Assembly (NCBI GenBank): GCA_934432885.1
Contig: CAKRYY010000011.1
Coordinates: 1-64,000, forward strand
Source of the DNA: an uncultured Lachnospiraceae bacterium
Lineage (GTDB): Bacteria > Bacillota > Clostridia > Lachnospirales > Lachnospiraceae
Length of the DNA: 64,000 nt
Direction of reading: 5' to 3'
Positions 9,844-18,920 of this stretch are shown here, one piece after another (the stretch's first letter is position 1; each line of letters starts with the position of its first letter). The position numbers and the translations under genes were made by a program. The notes under the pieces were generated by a model. That model worked only from the letters and a program-made list of their open reading frames with translations. It was not told where the DNA came from and did no database searches.

Positions 9844-10638
9844 TTACAAACTTTTTGCTTTCTCTACACAGGCGTCTATTGCATCCATTACCGCACCGCG
9901 CATGCCATGCTCTTCCAGCGCTTTTACGCCCTGAATCGTAGTTCCTCCCGGGGAACATACCATATCCTTCAAGTCTCCCGGATGCCTGCCGGTCTGAAGC
10001 ATCAGCTTTGCACTGCCAAATACGGTCTGCGCCGCCGCTTCATAAGCCTGTGCCCTGGGAAGTCCCGCTGCAACGCCTGCATCCGCCATCGCCTCGATAA
10101 ACATGAAAACATAGGCTGGCGAGCTGCCCGCTACCGCCGAAAAGGCATCCATCAGGTTTTCACGGATTTCACAGGTTCTGCCAAAGCTGCCAAGCAGCCG
10201 AAGTGCAGTCTGTCTCTCGCTCTCCGTCACATTTTCATTTACGCAGACCGCTGTGCAGCCCTCTCCTACCATAGCCGGTGTATTCGGCATACAGCGTACC
10301 AGATGAATCCTTCTACCAAAGGCTTCCTCATACCAGCCAATCTTCTTACCTGCTGCAATCGTAATCAGAAGCGTATCCTCATGAAGCGTATCCTTAATCT
10401 CGTTAATTACCTCCAAAAGGAACTGCGGTTTTACCGCAAGAATCAAAAGCTCTGCATCAGAAGCGACCTCTGCATTGCTCCGCGTCGTTTTAATGCCATA
10501 TTTTTCTGCAATCCGCTGCACGGTTTTTTCGGTTGCTGCAGAGCCGATCAGCTCGTCCTTTGTCACAATGCCATCCTTTAACATGCCGTCCAAGATAGCG
10601 CACGCCATATTTCCAAGACCAATGATTCCTGTTTTCAT
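9844..10638 (-). CDS. proC: Pyrroline-5-carboxylate reductase
   Basis: Last step of proline synthesis, using NAD(P)H. The 264-residue length is normal. The Rossmann start GIIGLGNMACAILDGML (about 4-20) and LILAVKPQFL (about 68) are present. The C-terminal dimerisation helix bundle carries the signature SPGGTTIQGVKALEEHGMRG (about 225-245). Its start overlaps the stop of the upstream rRNA methyltransferase gene by 4 nt, so it ends the dnaE-pfkA-methyltransferase-proC cluster. Confidence 0.96.
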   Translation of the reverse strand: MKTGIIGLGNMACAILDGMLKDGIVTKDELIGSAATEKTVQRIAEKYGIKTTRSNAEVASDAELLILAVKPQFLLEVINEIKDTLHEDTLLITIAAGKKIGWYEEAFGRRIHLVRCMPNTPAMVGEGCTAVCVNENVTESERQTALRLLGSFGRTCEIRENLMDAFSAVAGSSPAYVFMFIEAMADAGVAAGLPRAQAYEAAAQTVFGSAKLMLQTGRHPGDLKDMVCSPGGTTIQGVKALEEHGMRGAVMDAIDACVEKAKSL

Positions 10639-11432
10639 TCTGCTCTCCTCCTCTGCCTTGCCGCCTCATACATCAAAATTCCCGCCGCGATTCCGGCATT
10701 CAATGATTCTACACTGCCCGCCATCGGAATTTTCATATACATATCCGCAAGCTCTGCCGTCTCTTTTTTCAATCCATTTCCTTCATTTCCAATTAAAAAA
10801 GCGCTGCCCCCTGTATAATTGCAGTCATCATACGCCTTCTCGCCGCGAAGATGCGCCGCATAGAGCACTACGCCCCGTGCCTGCAGCGTCTGCATTGCCC
10901 CTTTTAAATCTGCCGTATAGAAAAACGGCATCCGGTAAATGGAGCCCATTGTCGCACGAATCGTTTTGGGATTATAAATATCCGCCGTATTCTGGGAAAG
11001 CAGGATGCCATCCACACCTGCGCCCTCCGCGGTCCGCAGCATCGTACCGAGGTTGCCCGGGTCCTGTATATCCTCCAAAATCAAAAGCAATGGATTTTGG
11101 TTTTTCAGCAAATCCTCCAGTGTATAATGATACGCCTGCATCACGCACAAAATCCCCTGCGGCGCACAGGTATCTGAAATTCTGCGGAAAACCTCTCCCG
11201 AAACCTGCTCGTGCGGCACCTTCTTCAATTTTTCCAAAACAGCAGCTTCCTTTTCTTTGCCAGAACAGGAAAAGGATTCGGAAATATAAACTTCCCGAAT
11301 CCGCTCGATTGGCGCTTCCAGAAACATCTTTACCCCTTCCGTCAGGAAAGCGTCCGCCTCTCTCCGCGCCTTTGCTTTCTGCTGCATGTGTATCACTGCT
11401 TTCATCCTTGCATTCGCCGGACTTGTAATCAT
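10635..11432 (-). CDS. SpoU/TrmH-type RNA 2'-O-methyltransferase
   Basis: SPOUT-class methyltransferase of 265 residues using SAM, predicted to methylate rRNA or tRNA ribose. An N-terminal substrate-binding domain (about 1-95, like L30e) precedes the knotted catalytic domain. Motif 1 is ILEDIQDPGNLGTMLRTAEG (about 118-137), the middle motif FLIGNEGNGL is at about 210, and the knot motif SVESLNAGIAAGILMYEA is at about 240-257. It is RlmB/TsnR-like; the exact target base is not deducible. It lies 20 nt after pfkA and overlaps proC by 4 nt. Confidence 0.92.
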   Translation of the reverse strand: MITSPANARMKAVIHMQQKAKARREADAFLTEGVKMFLEAPIERIREVYISESFSCSGKEKEAAVLEKLKKVPHEQVSGEVFRRISDTCAPQGILCVMQAYHYTLEDLLKNQNPLLLILEDIQDPGNLGTMLRTAEGAGVDGILLSQNTADIYNPKTIRATMGSIYRMPFFYTADLKGAMQTLQARGVVLYAAHLRGEKAYDDCNYTGGSAFLIGNEGNGLKKETAELADMYMKIPMAGSVESLNAGIAAGILMYEAARQRRRAE

Positions 11433-11452
11433 GTTGCAGCTCCTTTTTTCTA

Positions 11453-12427
11453 TTATAAAGATAATGCTCTGCTTACCGCATACTGGTACTCGTTAATACC
11501 CTTCTGCATAGCAAGCGCTTCCTCAATATCAAAATCAACAAACTCGCCGTGCTGATAGCCCACAACCCGGTTGGATTTTCCTGCACACAGAATATCTGCC
11601 GCATAGGAACCCATGATAGACGCATAAAATCTGTCCTTACAGGTCGGGCTGCCGCCGCGCTGCATGTAGCCGAGAATCGTCGCACGGGTTTCCATTCCGG
11701 TTGCCGCCTCAATTCTTCTCGCCATAGAGGTCGAATGTCCGATACCCTCTGCATTGATGATAATATGATGCCGTTTTCCCTTCTTACGGTTGCGGATAAT
11801 ATTATTGATAATCTCCTGCTCGTTATAATCATATTTTTCAGGAAGCAGAATATCCTCAGCGCCGTTTGCCACGCCGCACCAGAGTGCAATATAGCCTGCA
11901 TTTCTGCCCATAACCTCAATAATGCTGCACCTTTCATGGGAGGAGGAGGTATCTCTTACCTTGTCGATAGCCTGCATTGCGGTGTTGACCGCTGTGTCAA
12001 AGCCAATCGTATATTCCGTACAGGCAATGTCGAGGTCAATCGTACCCGGAAGGCCTATGGTATTGATGCCATGTCTTGCAAGCGCCTGTGCACCTCTGTA
12101 GGAGCCGTCACCTCCAATGACTACAAGACCGTCAATCTTGTGCTTACGACAGATTGCCGCGCCCTCTGCCTGACCTTCCTCCGTGTGGAATTCCTGACAT
12201 CTTGCTGTTCCCAGAATGGTACCACCGCGCTGAATCGTATCTGCAACGCTGCGCGCTTCCATATCTATAATCTCTTCATTTAAAAGACCCTGATAGCCCT
12301 TTTTAATACCCTTTACCTTCACGCCATTGCTGATTGCTTTTCGGACAACTGCTCGAATCGCTGCGTTCATACCCGGTGCATCGCCGCCGCTGGTCAGCAC
12401 GCCGATTGTCTTTATCTCTTTTGCCAT
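11453..12427 (-). CDS. pfkA: ATP-dependent 6-phosphofructokinase
   Basis: Commits fructose-6-phosphate to glycolysis. The 324-residue length is typical of bacterial PfkA. GVLTSGGDAPGMNAAIRAVV (about 9-28), RGGTILGTARC (about 68) and GGDGSYRGAQ (about 104-113) are present. The catalytic PGTIDLDIACTEYTIGFDT is at about 125-143. The Gly residues in GGDGS and PGT mark it as ATP- rather than PPi-dependent. The motif has Leu where Asn is common (GTIDND to GTIDLD); I recall this variant from related Clostridia, and the catalytic Asp is retained. SD AAGGAGG precedes the ATG. Confidence 0.96.
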   Translation of the reverse strand: MAKEIKTIGVLTSGGDAPGMNAAIRAVVRKAISNGVKVKGIKKGYQGLLNEEIIDMEARSVADTIQRGGTILGTARCQEFHTEEGQAEGAAICRKHKIDGLVVIGGDGSYRGAQALARHGINTIGLPGTIDLDIACTEYTIGFDTAVNTAMQAIDKVRDTSSSHERCSIIEVMGRNAGYIALWCGVANGAEDILLPEKYDYNEQEIINNIIRNRKKGKRHHIIINAEGIGHSTSMARRIEAATGMETRATILGYMQRGGSPTCKDRFYASIMGSYAADILCAGKSNRVVGYQHGEFVDFDIEEALAMQKGINEYQYAVSRALSL

Positions 12428-12499
12428 GTTGCTTCCTCCTTGTAATCTCTTACATTCTACCCTGTTTTTTCCGTGATTTCAATGCTTATTCGAAGGAGT

Positions 12500-15400
12500 T
12501 TATACCACTTTTACATTTCCGCCGCCATAGCGTCTGCCAAGCTCCGCTACAAGTGCCTCGCCAGCATTCACGCCAAAATTTGCAGGCAGCCGTTTCATGG
12601 CTTTGGGATTCTCAATATAAATCACAACCTCGTCTCGTCCATCGCTCTCTTTCAAAAGCTCCATAAGCTGCTCAGCGCCCGTCTCGTAATCCTCCATCGT
12701 CGGAAATTTAATCCAGAGCGTCCGTTTCAGCTCATCAAAAGCCGTAATCTGCTCGCAGATGAGTTTTCCATCCTTTTCATCGTCTATGCTTACCCTGCCC
12801 TGGACAAATACCTTATTATCCACAACCAGCTTATCTGCATTTTTCTCATAATCTCTGGGGAAAACAATGACCTCCACTGTTCCCGCCAGATCTTCAATCT
12901 GCAAAAATGCCATGACCTTATCGTTTTTTGTATATTTGATTTTCTTATCTGCTATGATACCGCCAATTACCGCACTGCTGCCATCCCGCAGCGAAACCGC
13001 TCCCGTTTCCTCGTCCAGCAGAAAAGCCGCTGCTGTTGCAGTAATATGCTTTCGCCAGATATTCTCATATTCCTCTAACGGATGCCCGCTGATATAGATG
13101 CCCAGCACCTCTTTTTCAAAAGCAAGCAGCATTTCTCTAGAATATTCTCCAACGTCCGGCATGCGGATGTCGTAATTTTCTTTTTCCGCCTCGTCTGCAA
13201 AATCAAAAAGCGTAAGCTGTCCTGCCAGATTGTTCTTCTTATTCTGGTGGATGCTGTCCATTACCTGAACATAAATACTCATGAACTGCTTCCGCGTTCC
13301 GCCAAGACCGTCAAAGGCTCCCGCCTTAATCAGATTTTCAATACCGCGCTTATTGAGCTCCATATCTGACGAGCGTGTCATAAAATCCTTCAGATTCTGA
13401 TAGGGTCCGCGCGCATCTCTTTCCGCCACAATGTCCTCAATAACCGCTCTGCCCACACTCTTAATCGCCGTCAGTGCATAGCGGATTGCTCCATCTGCCA
13501 CAGAAAATCCTGCCTCTCCCGAATTGATGTCCGGCGGCAGAATGGAAATGCCCATGCTGCGGCAGGCCAGGATATATTCGGAAACCTTTTTCGGATTGTC
13601 AATAACCGAGGTCAAAAGTGCCGCCATAAATGCAAGCGGATAATAATGCTTCAGCCATGCCGTCTGATAGGAAACCACCGCGTAGCATGCCGCATGTGAT
13701 TTGTTGAAGGCATATTTTGCAAAATCCATCATATCATCATAAATCTGGCTTGCAACCTGCTCCGGTATCCCATTTGCAATACAGCCCGGCACACCCTCCT
13801 TTGGATTTCCAAAGATAAAGTTTGCCCGCTCCTTTTCCATGACTGCCTGCTTTTTCTTACTCATGGCACGGCGCACAAGATCGCTCCTGCCAAGCGTATA
13901 GCCGCCCAAATCGCGCACGATCTGCATAACCTGCTCCTGATAAACGATGCAGCCATAGGTCGGCGCAAGAATCGGCTTTAGCTGCGGACAGAGATAGGTA
14001 ATCTCCTCACCGCTGTTCTTTCCTTTAATATATTTTGGAATAAAATCCATGGGCCCCGGACGGTACAGGGAAATTCCGGCGATAATATCCTCCAGATTCT
14101 GAGGCTTTAATTCCTTCATGAAATTTTTCATGCCGCCGCTTTCCAGCTGAAAAATACCTTCGTTCTTTCCAGTTCCAATCGCGTCCAGCACCGCCTTGTC
14201 ATTGTAATCAATCCGGTGCATGTCAATGCTTTTTCCCGTAACGCGGCGAATGGTTTCCACTGCATTCTGGATGACTGTCAGGGTCCGTAACCCCAGAAAA
14301 TCCATTTTCAAAAGTCCCAGCTCCTCCAACGTCGTCATCGTAAACTGCGTTGTGATAGAACCATCGGAGCCCCTTGAGAGCGGCACAAATTCGTCCGCGC
14401 TTTTCTGACAGATGACGACGCCCGCAGCATGCATCGAGGTATGGCGCGGGAGCCCCTCAAGGCGCTTGCACATATCAATCAGCTCATGCACCTGCTCATC
14501 CTGTTCATATAATTTACGGAATTCCGGATTTAAGGAAAGCGCGCGTTCCAGCGTGATATTCAGTTCATTCGGAACCATCTTGGCAATCGAATCCACATAG
14601 CTGTATGGCAGATCCATGACACGCCCCACATCGCGGATAACACCCTTTGCCGCCAGCGTACCAAAGGTAACAATCTGCACGACCTTGTCCTTGCCATATT
14701 TTCTGCCTACATAGTCGATAACCTCCTGCCTGCGTTCAAAGCAGAAGTCAATATCAATATCCGGCATTGAGACACGCTCCGGATTCAGGAAGCGCTCAAA
14801 CAGAAGCTGATACCGTATCGGATCAATATCCGTAATATGCAGGCAATAGGAAACGATGCTGCCCGCCGCGCTGCCTCTGCCAGGTCCGACTGCGATTCCA
14901 TTGCTTTTTGCATAGTTGATAAAATCCCATACTATCAGGAAATAGTCCACATACCCCATTCTGCGGATAACGGAAAGCTCATAATCCAGCCTTTCCTTTA
15001 AGGTCATGCCGATTTTTTCCAGAGCCTCCCTCTCGTCCTCCTCCTGATACCGCTCCTGTAAGCCCTGCATACAGAGTGTATTTAAGTAGCTCCATGAATC
15101 ATAGCCTTCGGGGACCTCATACTTAGGCAGCTTTGTCACGCCGAATTCGATTTCGACATGGCATCTGTCGGCAATACGCTGCGTATTTTCAACTGCTTCC
15201 CACGCATAAGGAAACAGTCCTTTCATCTCTTCCTCACTTTTTACATAATATTGCCCGCCCTCATAGCGCATACGGTCGGTATCCGTCAGCTTCTTTCCCG
15301 TCTGCAGGCAGAGCAGAATGTCATGCGGCTTTTCATCCGCCGCATAGGTATAATGTACATCATTTGTCGCAACCAGTGGAATATCCAGCTCGCGGCTCAT

Positions 15401-15976
15401 CTGTAAAAGCGCTGTATTGACTGTTTTCTGCTCCGGGATACCATGATCCTGCAGCTCCAGAAAATAATTTCCCTTTCCAAAGCACGCCTCGTATCTGCGT
15501 GCCGCGCTCTTTGCTTCCTCCAAAAGCCCTTTCGCAATATTGCGCTGCACCTCTCCCGCAAGGCAGGCAGAAAGCGCAATGATACCCTCATGGAATTCCT
15601 GCAATACCTCCATATCCACACGGGGCTTATAATAGTAGCCTTCCGTAAAGCCTCTGCTGACAATCTTAACCAGATTGGCATAGCCCGTATTGTTCTCCGC
15701 CAGCAGTACGAGATGATAATACCTGTCCTCTCCGACAGTCGCTTCCTTATCAAAACGGGAGCCCGGCGCAACATAGACCTCGCAGCCCAAAACAGGGTTG
15801 ATTCCCGCCTCTCTTGCCGCTCTGTAAAAATCAATGACGCCATACATAACCCCATGGTCCGTAATGGCGGCACTGTCCATGCCAAGCTCCTTTACCCGTT
15901 TTACATATTCTTTTATCTTATTGGAGCCGTCCAATAGAGAATATTCTGTATGGACGTGAAGATGTGCAAATGCCAT
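12500..15976 (-). CDS. dnaE: DNA polymerase III alpha subunit
   Basis: Replicative-type polymerase of 1158 residues. The N-terminal PHP domain starts FAHLHVHTEYSLLDGS (about 3-18). The C-family palm carries PDIDIDFCFERRQEVIDYV (about 405-423), with the catalytic aspartates in that stretch, and GPGRGSAAGSIVSYCL (about 368). The fingers motif YQEQVMQIVRDLGGY (about 685) and a C-terminal OB fold (about 990-1070) follow. In this group PolC is usually the main leading-strand enzyme and DnaE a partner (family knowledge). SD AAGGAG lies 9 nt from the ATG. It is the first gene of the pfkA cluster, 72 nt from pfkA. Confidence 0.97.
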   Translation of the reverse strand: MAFAHLHVHTEYSLLDGSNKIKEYVKRVKELGMDSAAITDHGVMYGVIDFYRAAREAGINPVLGCEVYVAPGSRFDKEATVGEDRYYHLVLLAENNTGYANLVKIVSRGFTEGYYYKPRVDMEVLQEFHEGIIALSACLAGEVQRNIAKGLLEEAKSAARRYEACFGKGNYFLELQDHGIPEQKTVNTALLQMSRELDIPLVATNDVHYTYAADEKPHDILLCLQTGKKLTDTDRMRYEGGQYYVKSEEEMKGLFPYAWEAVENTQRIADRCHVEIEFGVTKLPKYEVPEGYDSWSYLNTLCMQGLQERYQEEDEREALEKIGMTLKERLDYELSVIRRMGYVDYFLIVWDFINYAKSNGIAVGPGRGSAAGSIVSYCLHITDIDPIRYQLLFERFLNPERVSMPDIDIDFCFERRQEVIDYVGRKYGKDKVVQIVTFGTLAAKGVIRDVGRVMDLPYSYVDSIAKMVPNELNITLERALSLNPEFRKLYEQDEQVHELIDMCKRLEGLPRHTSMHAAGVVICQKSADEFVPLSRGSDGSITTQFTMTTLEELGLLKMDFLGLRTLTVIQNAVETIRRVTGKSIDMHRIDYNDKAVLDAIGTGKNEGIFQLESGGMKNFMKELKPQNLEDIIAGISLYRPGPMDFIPKYIKGKNSGEEITYLCPQLKPILAPTYGCIVYQEQVMQIVRDLGGYTLGRSDLVRRAMSKKKQAVMEKERANFIFGNPKEGVPGCIANGIPEQVASQIYDDMMDFAKYAFNKSHAACYAVVSYQTAWLKHYYPLAFMAALLTSVIDNPKKVSEYILACRSMGISILPPDINSGEAGFSVADGAIRYALTAIKSVGRAVIEDIVAERDARGPYQNLKDFMTRSSDMELNKRGIENLIKAGAFDGLGGTRKQFMSIYVQVMDSIHQNKKNNLAGQLTLFDFADEAEKENYDIRMPDVGEYSREMLLAFEKEVLGIYISGHPLEEYENIWRKHITATAAAFLLDEETGAVSLRDGSSAVIGGIIADKKIKYTKNDKVMAFLQIEDLAGTVEVIVFPRDYEKNADKLVVDNKVFVQGRVSIDDEKDGKLICEQITAFDELKRTLWIKFPTMEDYETGAEQLMELLKESDGRDEVVIYIENPKAMKRLPANFGVNAGEALVAELGRRYGGGNVKVV

Positions 15977-15998
15977 AGAACATTACTCCTTGCATAAG

Positions 15999-16021
15999 CT
16001 GCCTGCGCAGCCGCAGGGCAG
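15999..16021. repeat. GC-rich extragenic hairpin upstream of dnaE
   Basis: CTGCC-TGCG-CAGC-CGCA-G-GGCAG folds into a 9-bp stem with one bulge. It lies between the GGDEF stop and the dnaE start with no T tract. Its 5' half (CTGCCTGCGCAGC, 15999-16011) recurs exactly at 29986-29998, which suggests a small dispersed palindromic element. Confidence 0.5.
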
Positions 16022-16023
16022 TC

Positions 16024-17136
16024 TTAAAAAATAACCCGGTTTCTTCCTTGATTTTTACCAAGATAAAGCTTCTGGTCCGCATTATTTATCGTGTAATCAA
16101 CTGGCTTATTATAACTGTATTCCTCTAATCCAAATGTCATTGTGATAGAGATTTCCTGGTCATTATAGACAATCTTTTTCCGCTGTACCATAGAGCGTAT
16201 CTTCTCCAGTTCAATATACGCCTCTTCACCGTTAATATCCTTAAAAATAAGCAGAAATTCCTCGCCGCCCCATCTGCCGACGCAGCCTTTGCTTTTCATA
16301 TAGGCAGACAGCAGCTCTGCGACCTGTACCAGAACGAGATCACCAGCCTCATGTCCATAAGTATCGTTTACCTTTTTGAAAAAGTCAATATCTCCAATCG
16401 CAACATTGAACCAGTTTCCATACCGATCCAGACGTTCTACCATCTGTTCCATATATTCTGTCATCGCGCGGCGGTTATACAGCTTTGTCAGCGGATCCCT
16501 GCGTGATGCGTCCTTCAGCCGCTCATTATAGATGACAAGCTTTTTTTCCATTGCAAGGGAATCATTGCAGAAAAGAATCGTAATTGCAGTGATCAAAGCA
16601 AAAATCGCAATAGTATTGATGGTCTGCAAAAACAGCTCTGCCGATGCGCTCAACAGGATAATGGGAGCAGCAATTCTTGTATACCCAAAAATAACCATCC
16701 GCACTGCGCACATAAAAACAGCAAAACAGATTTTCTGTTTTACAGAAGTATGGCTTGTAATAAAAGTAAACAAAAGAAGCACAAACATAAAAAGCTGTAC
16801 GCCGCATTCCCAGCCATATACAATGACATAGAAAAGTATCCACAATGTCATGGATATAACCATATAATGCAGCACAACTCGTGTCCGGTTTTTATAGGTC
16901 AGATAAAACGCCAGCAAACAGCCAAACAGACAGACAGCACTGATTACTGCGCTTATCTCTTCACAGCACAACAATAATGCAAGTCCCTGGAAAAGAAAAT
17001 ATACACTCATCAGCAACGCAAACACTCGCATAATGACTGCTGATCTTTTTGTTTCATTAGCGTTTTGTACATCACGCGCTATAAAATTCCAGATTTTTTT
17101 CCAAAATCTCTCTTCTTCCGTATCCTTTTTATCCAT
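16024..17136 (-). CDS. Membrane diguanylate cyclase (GGDEF protein)
   Basis: This 370-residue protein is predicted to make cyclic di-GMP. A basic/acidic N-terminal cytoplasmic stretch is followed by about six membrane helices (about 35-195) forming an integral sensor. A short linker and a GGDEF domain (about 212-370) complete it. The metal/substrate motifs are IGDIDFFKKVNDTYGHEAGD (about 258-277) and RWGGEEFLLIF (about 300), an active GGEEF variant. The inhibitory I-site (RxxD five residues before the motif) reads KSKG here, so feedback inhibition is probably absent. It may be cotranscribed with dnaE, but a 48-nt gap and hairpin separate them. Confidence 0.92.
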   Translation of the reverse strand: MDKKDTEEERFWKKIWNFIARDVQNANETKRSAVIMRVFALLMSVYFLFQGLALLLCCEEISAVISAVCLFGCLLAFYLTYKNRTRVVLHYMVISMTLWILFYVIVYGWECGVQLFMFVLLLFTFITSHTSVKQKICFAVFMCAVRMVIFGYTRIAAPIILLSASAELFLQTINTIAIFALITAITILFCNDSLAMEKKLVIYNERLKDASRRDPLTKLYNRRAMTEYMEQMVERLDRYGNWFNVAIGDIDFFKKVNDTYGHEAGDLVLVQVAELLSAYMKSKGCVGRWGGEEFLLIFKDINGEEAYIELEKIRSMVQRKKIVYNDQEISITMTFGLEEYSYNKPVDYTINNADQKLYLGKNQGRNRVIF

Positions 17137-17263
17137 CTTTGCACTCTCCGTTTTTCACAAAACGTTTTTTGCAGGTATTAAGATGAATTATACTATACTC
17201 TCTTTCTTCTGACAATCATTTCAAGAAATAAAGTCCAATTTTCTTACACTTTGCAGGTTTTTT

Positions 17264-17319
17264 AAAAAAAAAGGAAAGCAGTCTGCCGACAGGAAATTTC
17301 CCATACGAAAGACTGCTTT
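17264..17319 (-). terminator. Terminator of metK
   Basis: Minus-strand stem AAAGCAGTCT/AGACTGCTTT (arms 17310-17319 and 17275-17284) with an inner GGGAAATTTCC palindrome. It is followed by CC and nine T residues, about 30 nt after the metK stop. Confidence 0.9.
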
Positions 17320-17350
17320 TTCCAGTCAGTTTTCTTTTATTGCAGCAACT

Positions 17351-18538
17351 TTACAGATATTTCTTTAAGATGTCTGCTTTATCCGTCTTTTCCCAGGGGA
17401 GGGACAGATCGTCGCGTCCAAAATGTCCATAAGCCGCCGTCTGCTTGTAAATCGGACGGCGCAGGTCGAGCATCTTGATAATGCCAGCCGGACGCAGGTC
17501 AAAGTTTTCTCTGATGATTTCCACCAGCTTTTCATCGGATAATTTTCCTGTGCCAAAGCTGTCTACCATGATAGAAGTAGGCTGTGCAACGCCAATCGCA
17601 TAAGAAAGCTGAATCTCACACTTCTCAGCCAGTCCTGCCGCTACGATATTCTTTGCAACATAGCGCGCTGCATAAGCTGCAGAACGGTCAACCTTTGTGC
17701 AGTCCTTACCGGAAAATGCACCGCCGCCGTGACGTGCATAGCCACCATAAGTATCTACGATAATCTTACGTCCTGTCAGTCCTGCATCGCCGTGCGGTCC
17801 GCCGATAACAAAACGTCCTGTCGGATTGATAAAGAATTTTGTTTCTGCATCCACCAGTTCTTTAGGAAGCACCGGGTCAAATACATATTTTTTGATGTCG
17901 GCATGAATCTGCTCCTGTGTAACATCCGGGTCATGCTGCGTAGAAAGTACGACTGCTTCCAGGCGCTTCGGCTTGCCGTTTTCATCATATTCTACAGAAA
18001 CCTGGCTCTTTCCGTCCGGTCTTAAATAGGTAAGCGTTCCATCCTTTCTTACCTTTGTAAGCTGCAAAGCCAGTTTGTGTGCAAGGGAAATCGGATATGG
18101 CATATACTCCGGCGTTTCATTGGTCGCATAACCAAACATCATACCCTGATCGCCTGCTCCGGTTGCTTCGATTTCTGCATCAGACATCTTATTTTCCTTT
18201 GCTTCCAGAGCCTTGTCCACACCCATTGCAATATCAGAGGACTGCTCATCAATCGCTACCATAACGGCACAGGTATTGCCGTCAAAGCCATACTCGGAGC
18301 GGTCATAGCCGATTTCCTTTACGGTATCGCGTACAATCTTCTGAATATCTACATAAGCATTGGTTGTGATTTCACCCGTTACCAACACAAAACCGGTACA
18401 GCTTGCCGTTTCGCATGCTACACGGCTCATCGGGTCCTTTTCCATCAGCGCATCGAGAATCGCATCAGAAATCGCATCACACATTTTGTCAGGATGTCCT
18501 TCTGTAACGGACTCTGACGTAAATAAACGTTTTTCCAT
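17351..18538 (-). CDS. metK: S-adenosylmethionine synthetase
   Basis: Makes SAM from methionine and ATP. The 395-residue length is standard. [20 protein letters not shown] (about 5-24), [12 protein letters not shown] (about 120-131) and the phosphate-binding loop [19 protein letters not shown] (about 265-283) are present. The frame is open 13 codons upstream, but the ATG at 18538 follows GGAGGAAG and matches the family start. It is monocistronic under a SAM-I riboswitch, so expression falls when SAM is plentiful. Confidence 0.98.
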   Translation of the reverse strand: MEKRLFTSESVTEGHPDKMCDAISDAILDALMEKDPMSRVACETASCTGFVLVTGEITTNAYVDIQKIVRDTVKEIGYDRSEYGFDGNTCAVMVAIDEQSSDIAMGVDKALEAKENKMSDAEIEATGAGDQGMMFGYATNETPEYMPYPISLAHKLALQLTKVRKDGTLTYLRPDGKSQVSVEYDENGKPKRLEAVVLSTQHDPDVTQEQIHADIKKYVFDPVLPKELVDAETKFFINPTGRFVIGGPHGDAGLTGRKIIVDTYGGYARHGGGAFSGKDCTKVDRSAAYAARYVAKNIVAAGLAEKCEIQLSYAIGVAQPTSIMVDSFGTGKLSDEKLVEIIRENFDLRPAGIIKMLDLRRPIYKQTAAYGHFGRDDLSLPWEKTDKADILKKYL

Positions 18539-18582
18539 TTTCTTCCTCCTGCATGTCGGGAAATTTTCTTTTCCCAAGCATT

Positions 18583-18610
18583 AAAAAAACCGCTTATTAC
18601 AAATAAGCGG
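18583..18610 (-). terminator. Riboswitch-controlled intrinsic terminator before metK
   Basis: Perfect 9-bp stem CCGCTTATT/AATAAGCGG (18602-18610 with 18590-18598), followed on the minus strand by seven T residues. It is the expression platform of the SAM-I aptamer immediately upstream. Confidence 0.93.
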
Positions 18611-18636
18611 ACTTGACAGTTTCTGATATTCAAATC

Positions 18637-18734
18637 CTCTTATTGTTCGATCTGCTCGCTCAGGTTGGCACCTTCCTTACGGGGTTGCCGTGACTTCTCA
18701 GGTCCTATGTACCTCCATCACTCTGAATAAGAGA
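18637..18734 (-). promoter_or_regulatory. SAM-I (S-box) riboswitch aptamer
   Basis: The minus strand reads the S-box core: CTCTTATTCAGAGTGATGGA, then GAGGTACATAGGACCTGAGAA, CACGGCAACC, AAGGTGCCAACCTGAGCGAG and CAGATCGAACAATAAGAG. The P1 arms are 18727-18734 and 18637-18644. It controls metK by transcription attenuation. SAM binding would stabilise P1 and release the downstream terminator hairpin. Confidence 0.96.
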
Positions 18735-18766
18735 AAAGTTCAATATGGAATTTTCCTATCTATAAT

Positions 18767-18795
18767 AGCATACTGCCCTGCAGCATCATTGTCAA
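18767..18795 (-). promoter_or_regulatory. Promoter of the SAM riboswitch-metK transcript
   Basis: TTGACA (18790-18795), a 17-nt spacer and TATGCT (18767-18772) on the minus strand, about 30 nt before the aptamer begins. The -35 is perfect and the -10 imperfect; TATTAT follows closely. Confidence 0.75.
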
Positions 18796-18841
18796 CCATT
18801 TTCCTGCGCTCATTTTATCGTTAATGAGTCCTATTGCCTCA

Positions 18842-18870
18842 TTGACACCTTTTTTTCCACATTTTATAAT
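18842..18870 (+). promoter_or_regulatory. Consensus sigma-A promoter of the HD-GYP gene
   Basis: TTGACA (18842-18847), a 17-nt spacer and TATAAT (18865-18870), matching the consensus at all 12 positions. An inverted repeat AATGAG/CTCATT (18823-18828 and 18838-18843) runs into the -35 and could be an operator. Confidence 0.92.
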
Positions 18871-18920
18871 AAAAATGTAACTGTTAATCTCAAAAATACA
18901 ACAGAAACCAAAGGTTATTT

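Noticed and set aside
10475-11428. 317-codon plus-strand frame opposite proC and the rRNA methyltransferase
   Set aside because: Pro/Ser-rich composition without domain or Shine-Dalgarno; the minus strand holds two clear enzymes.
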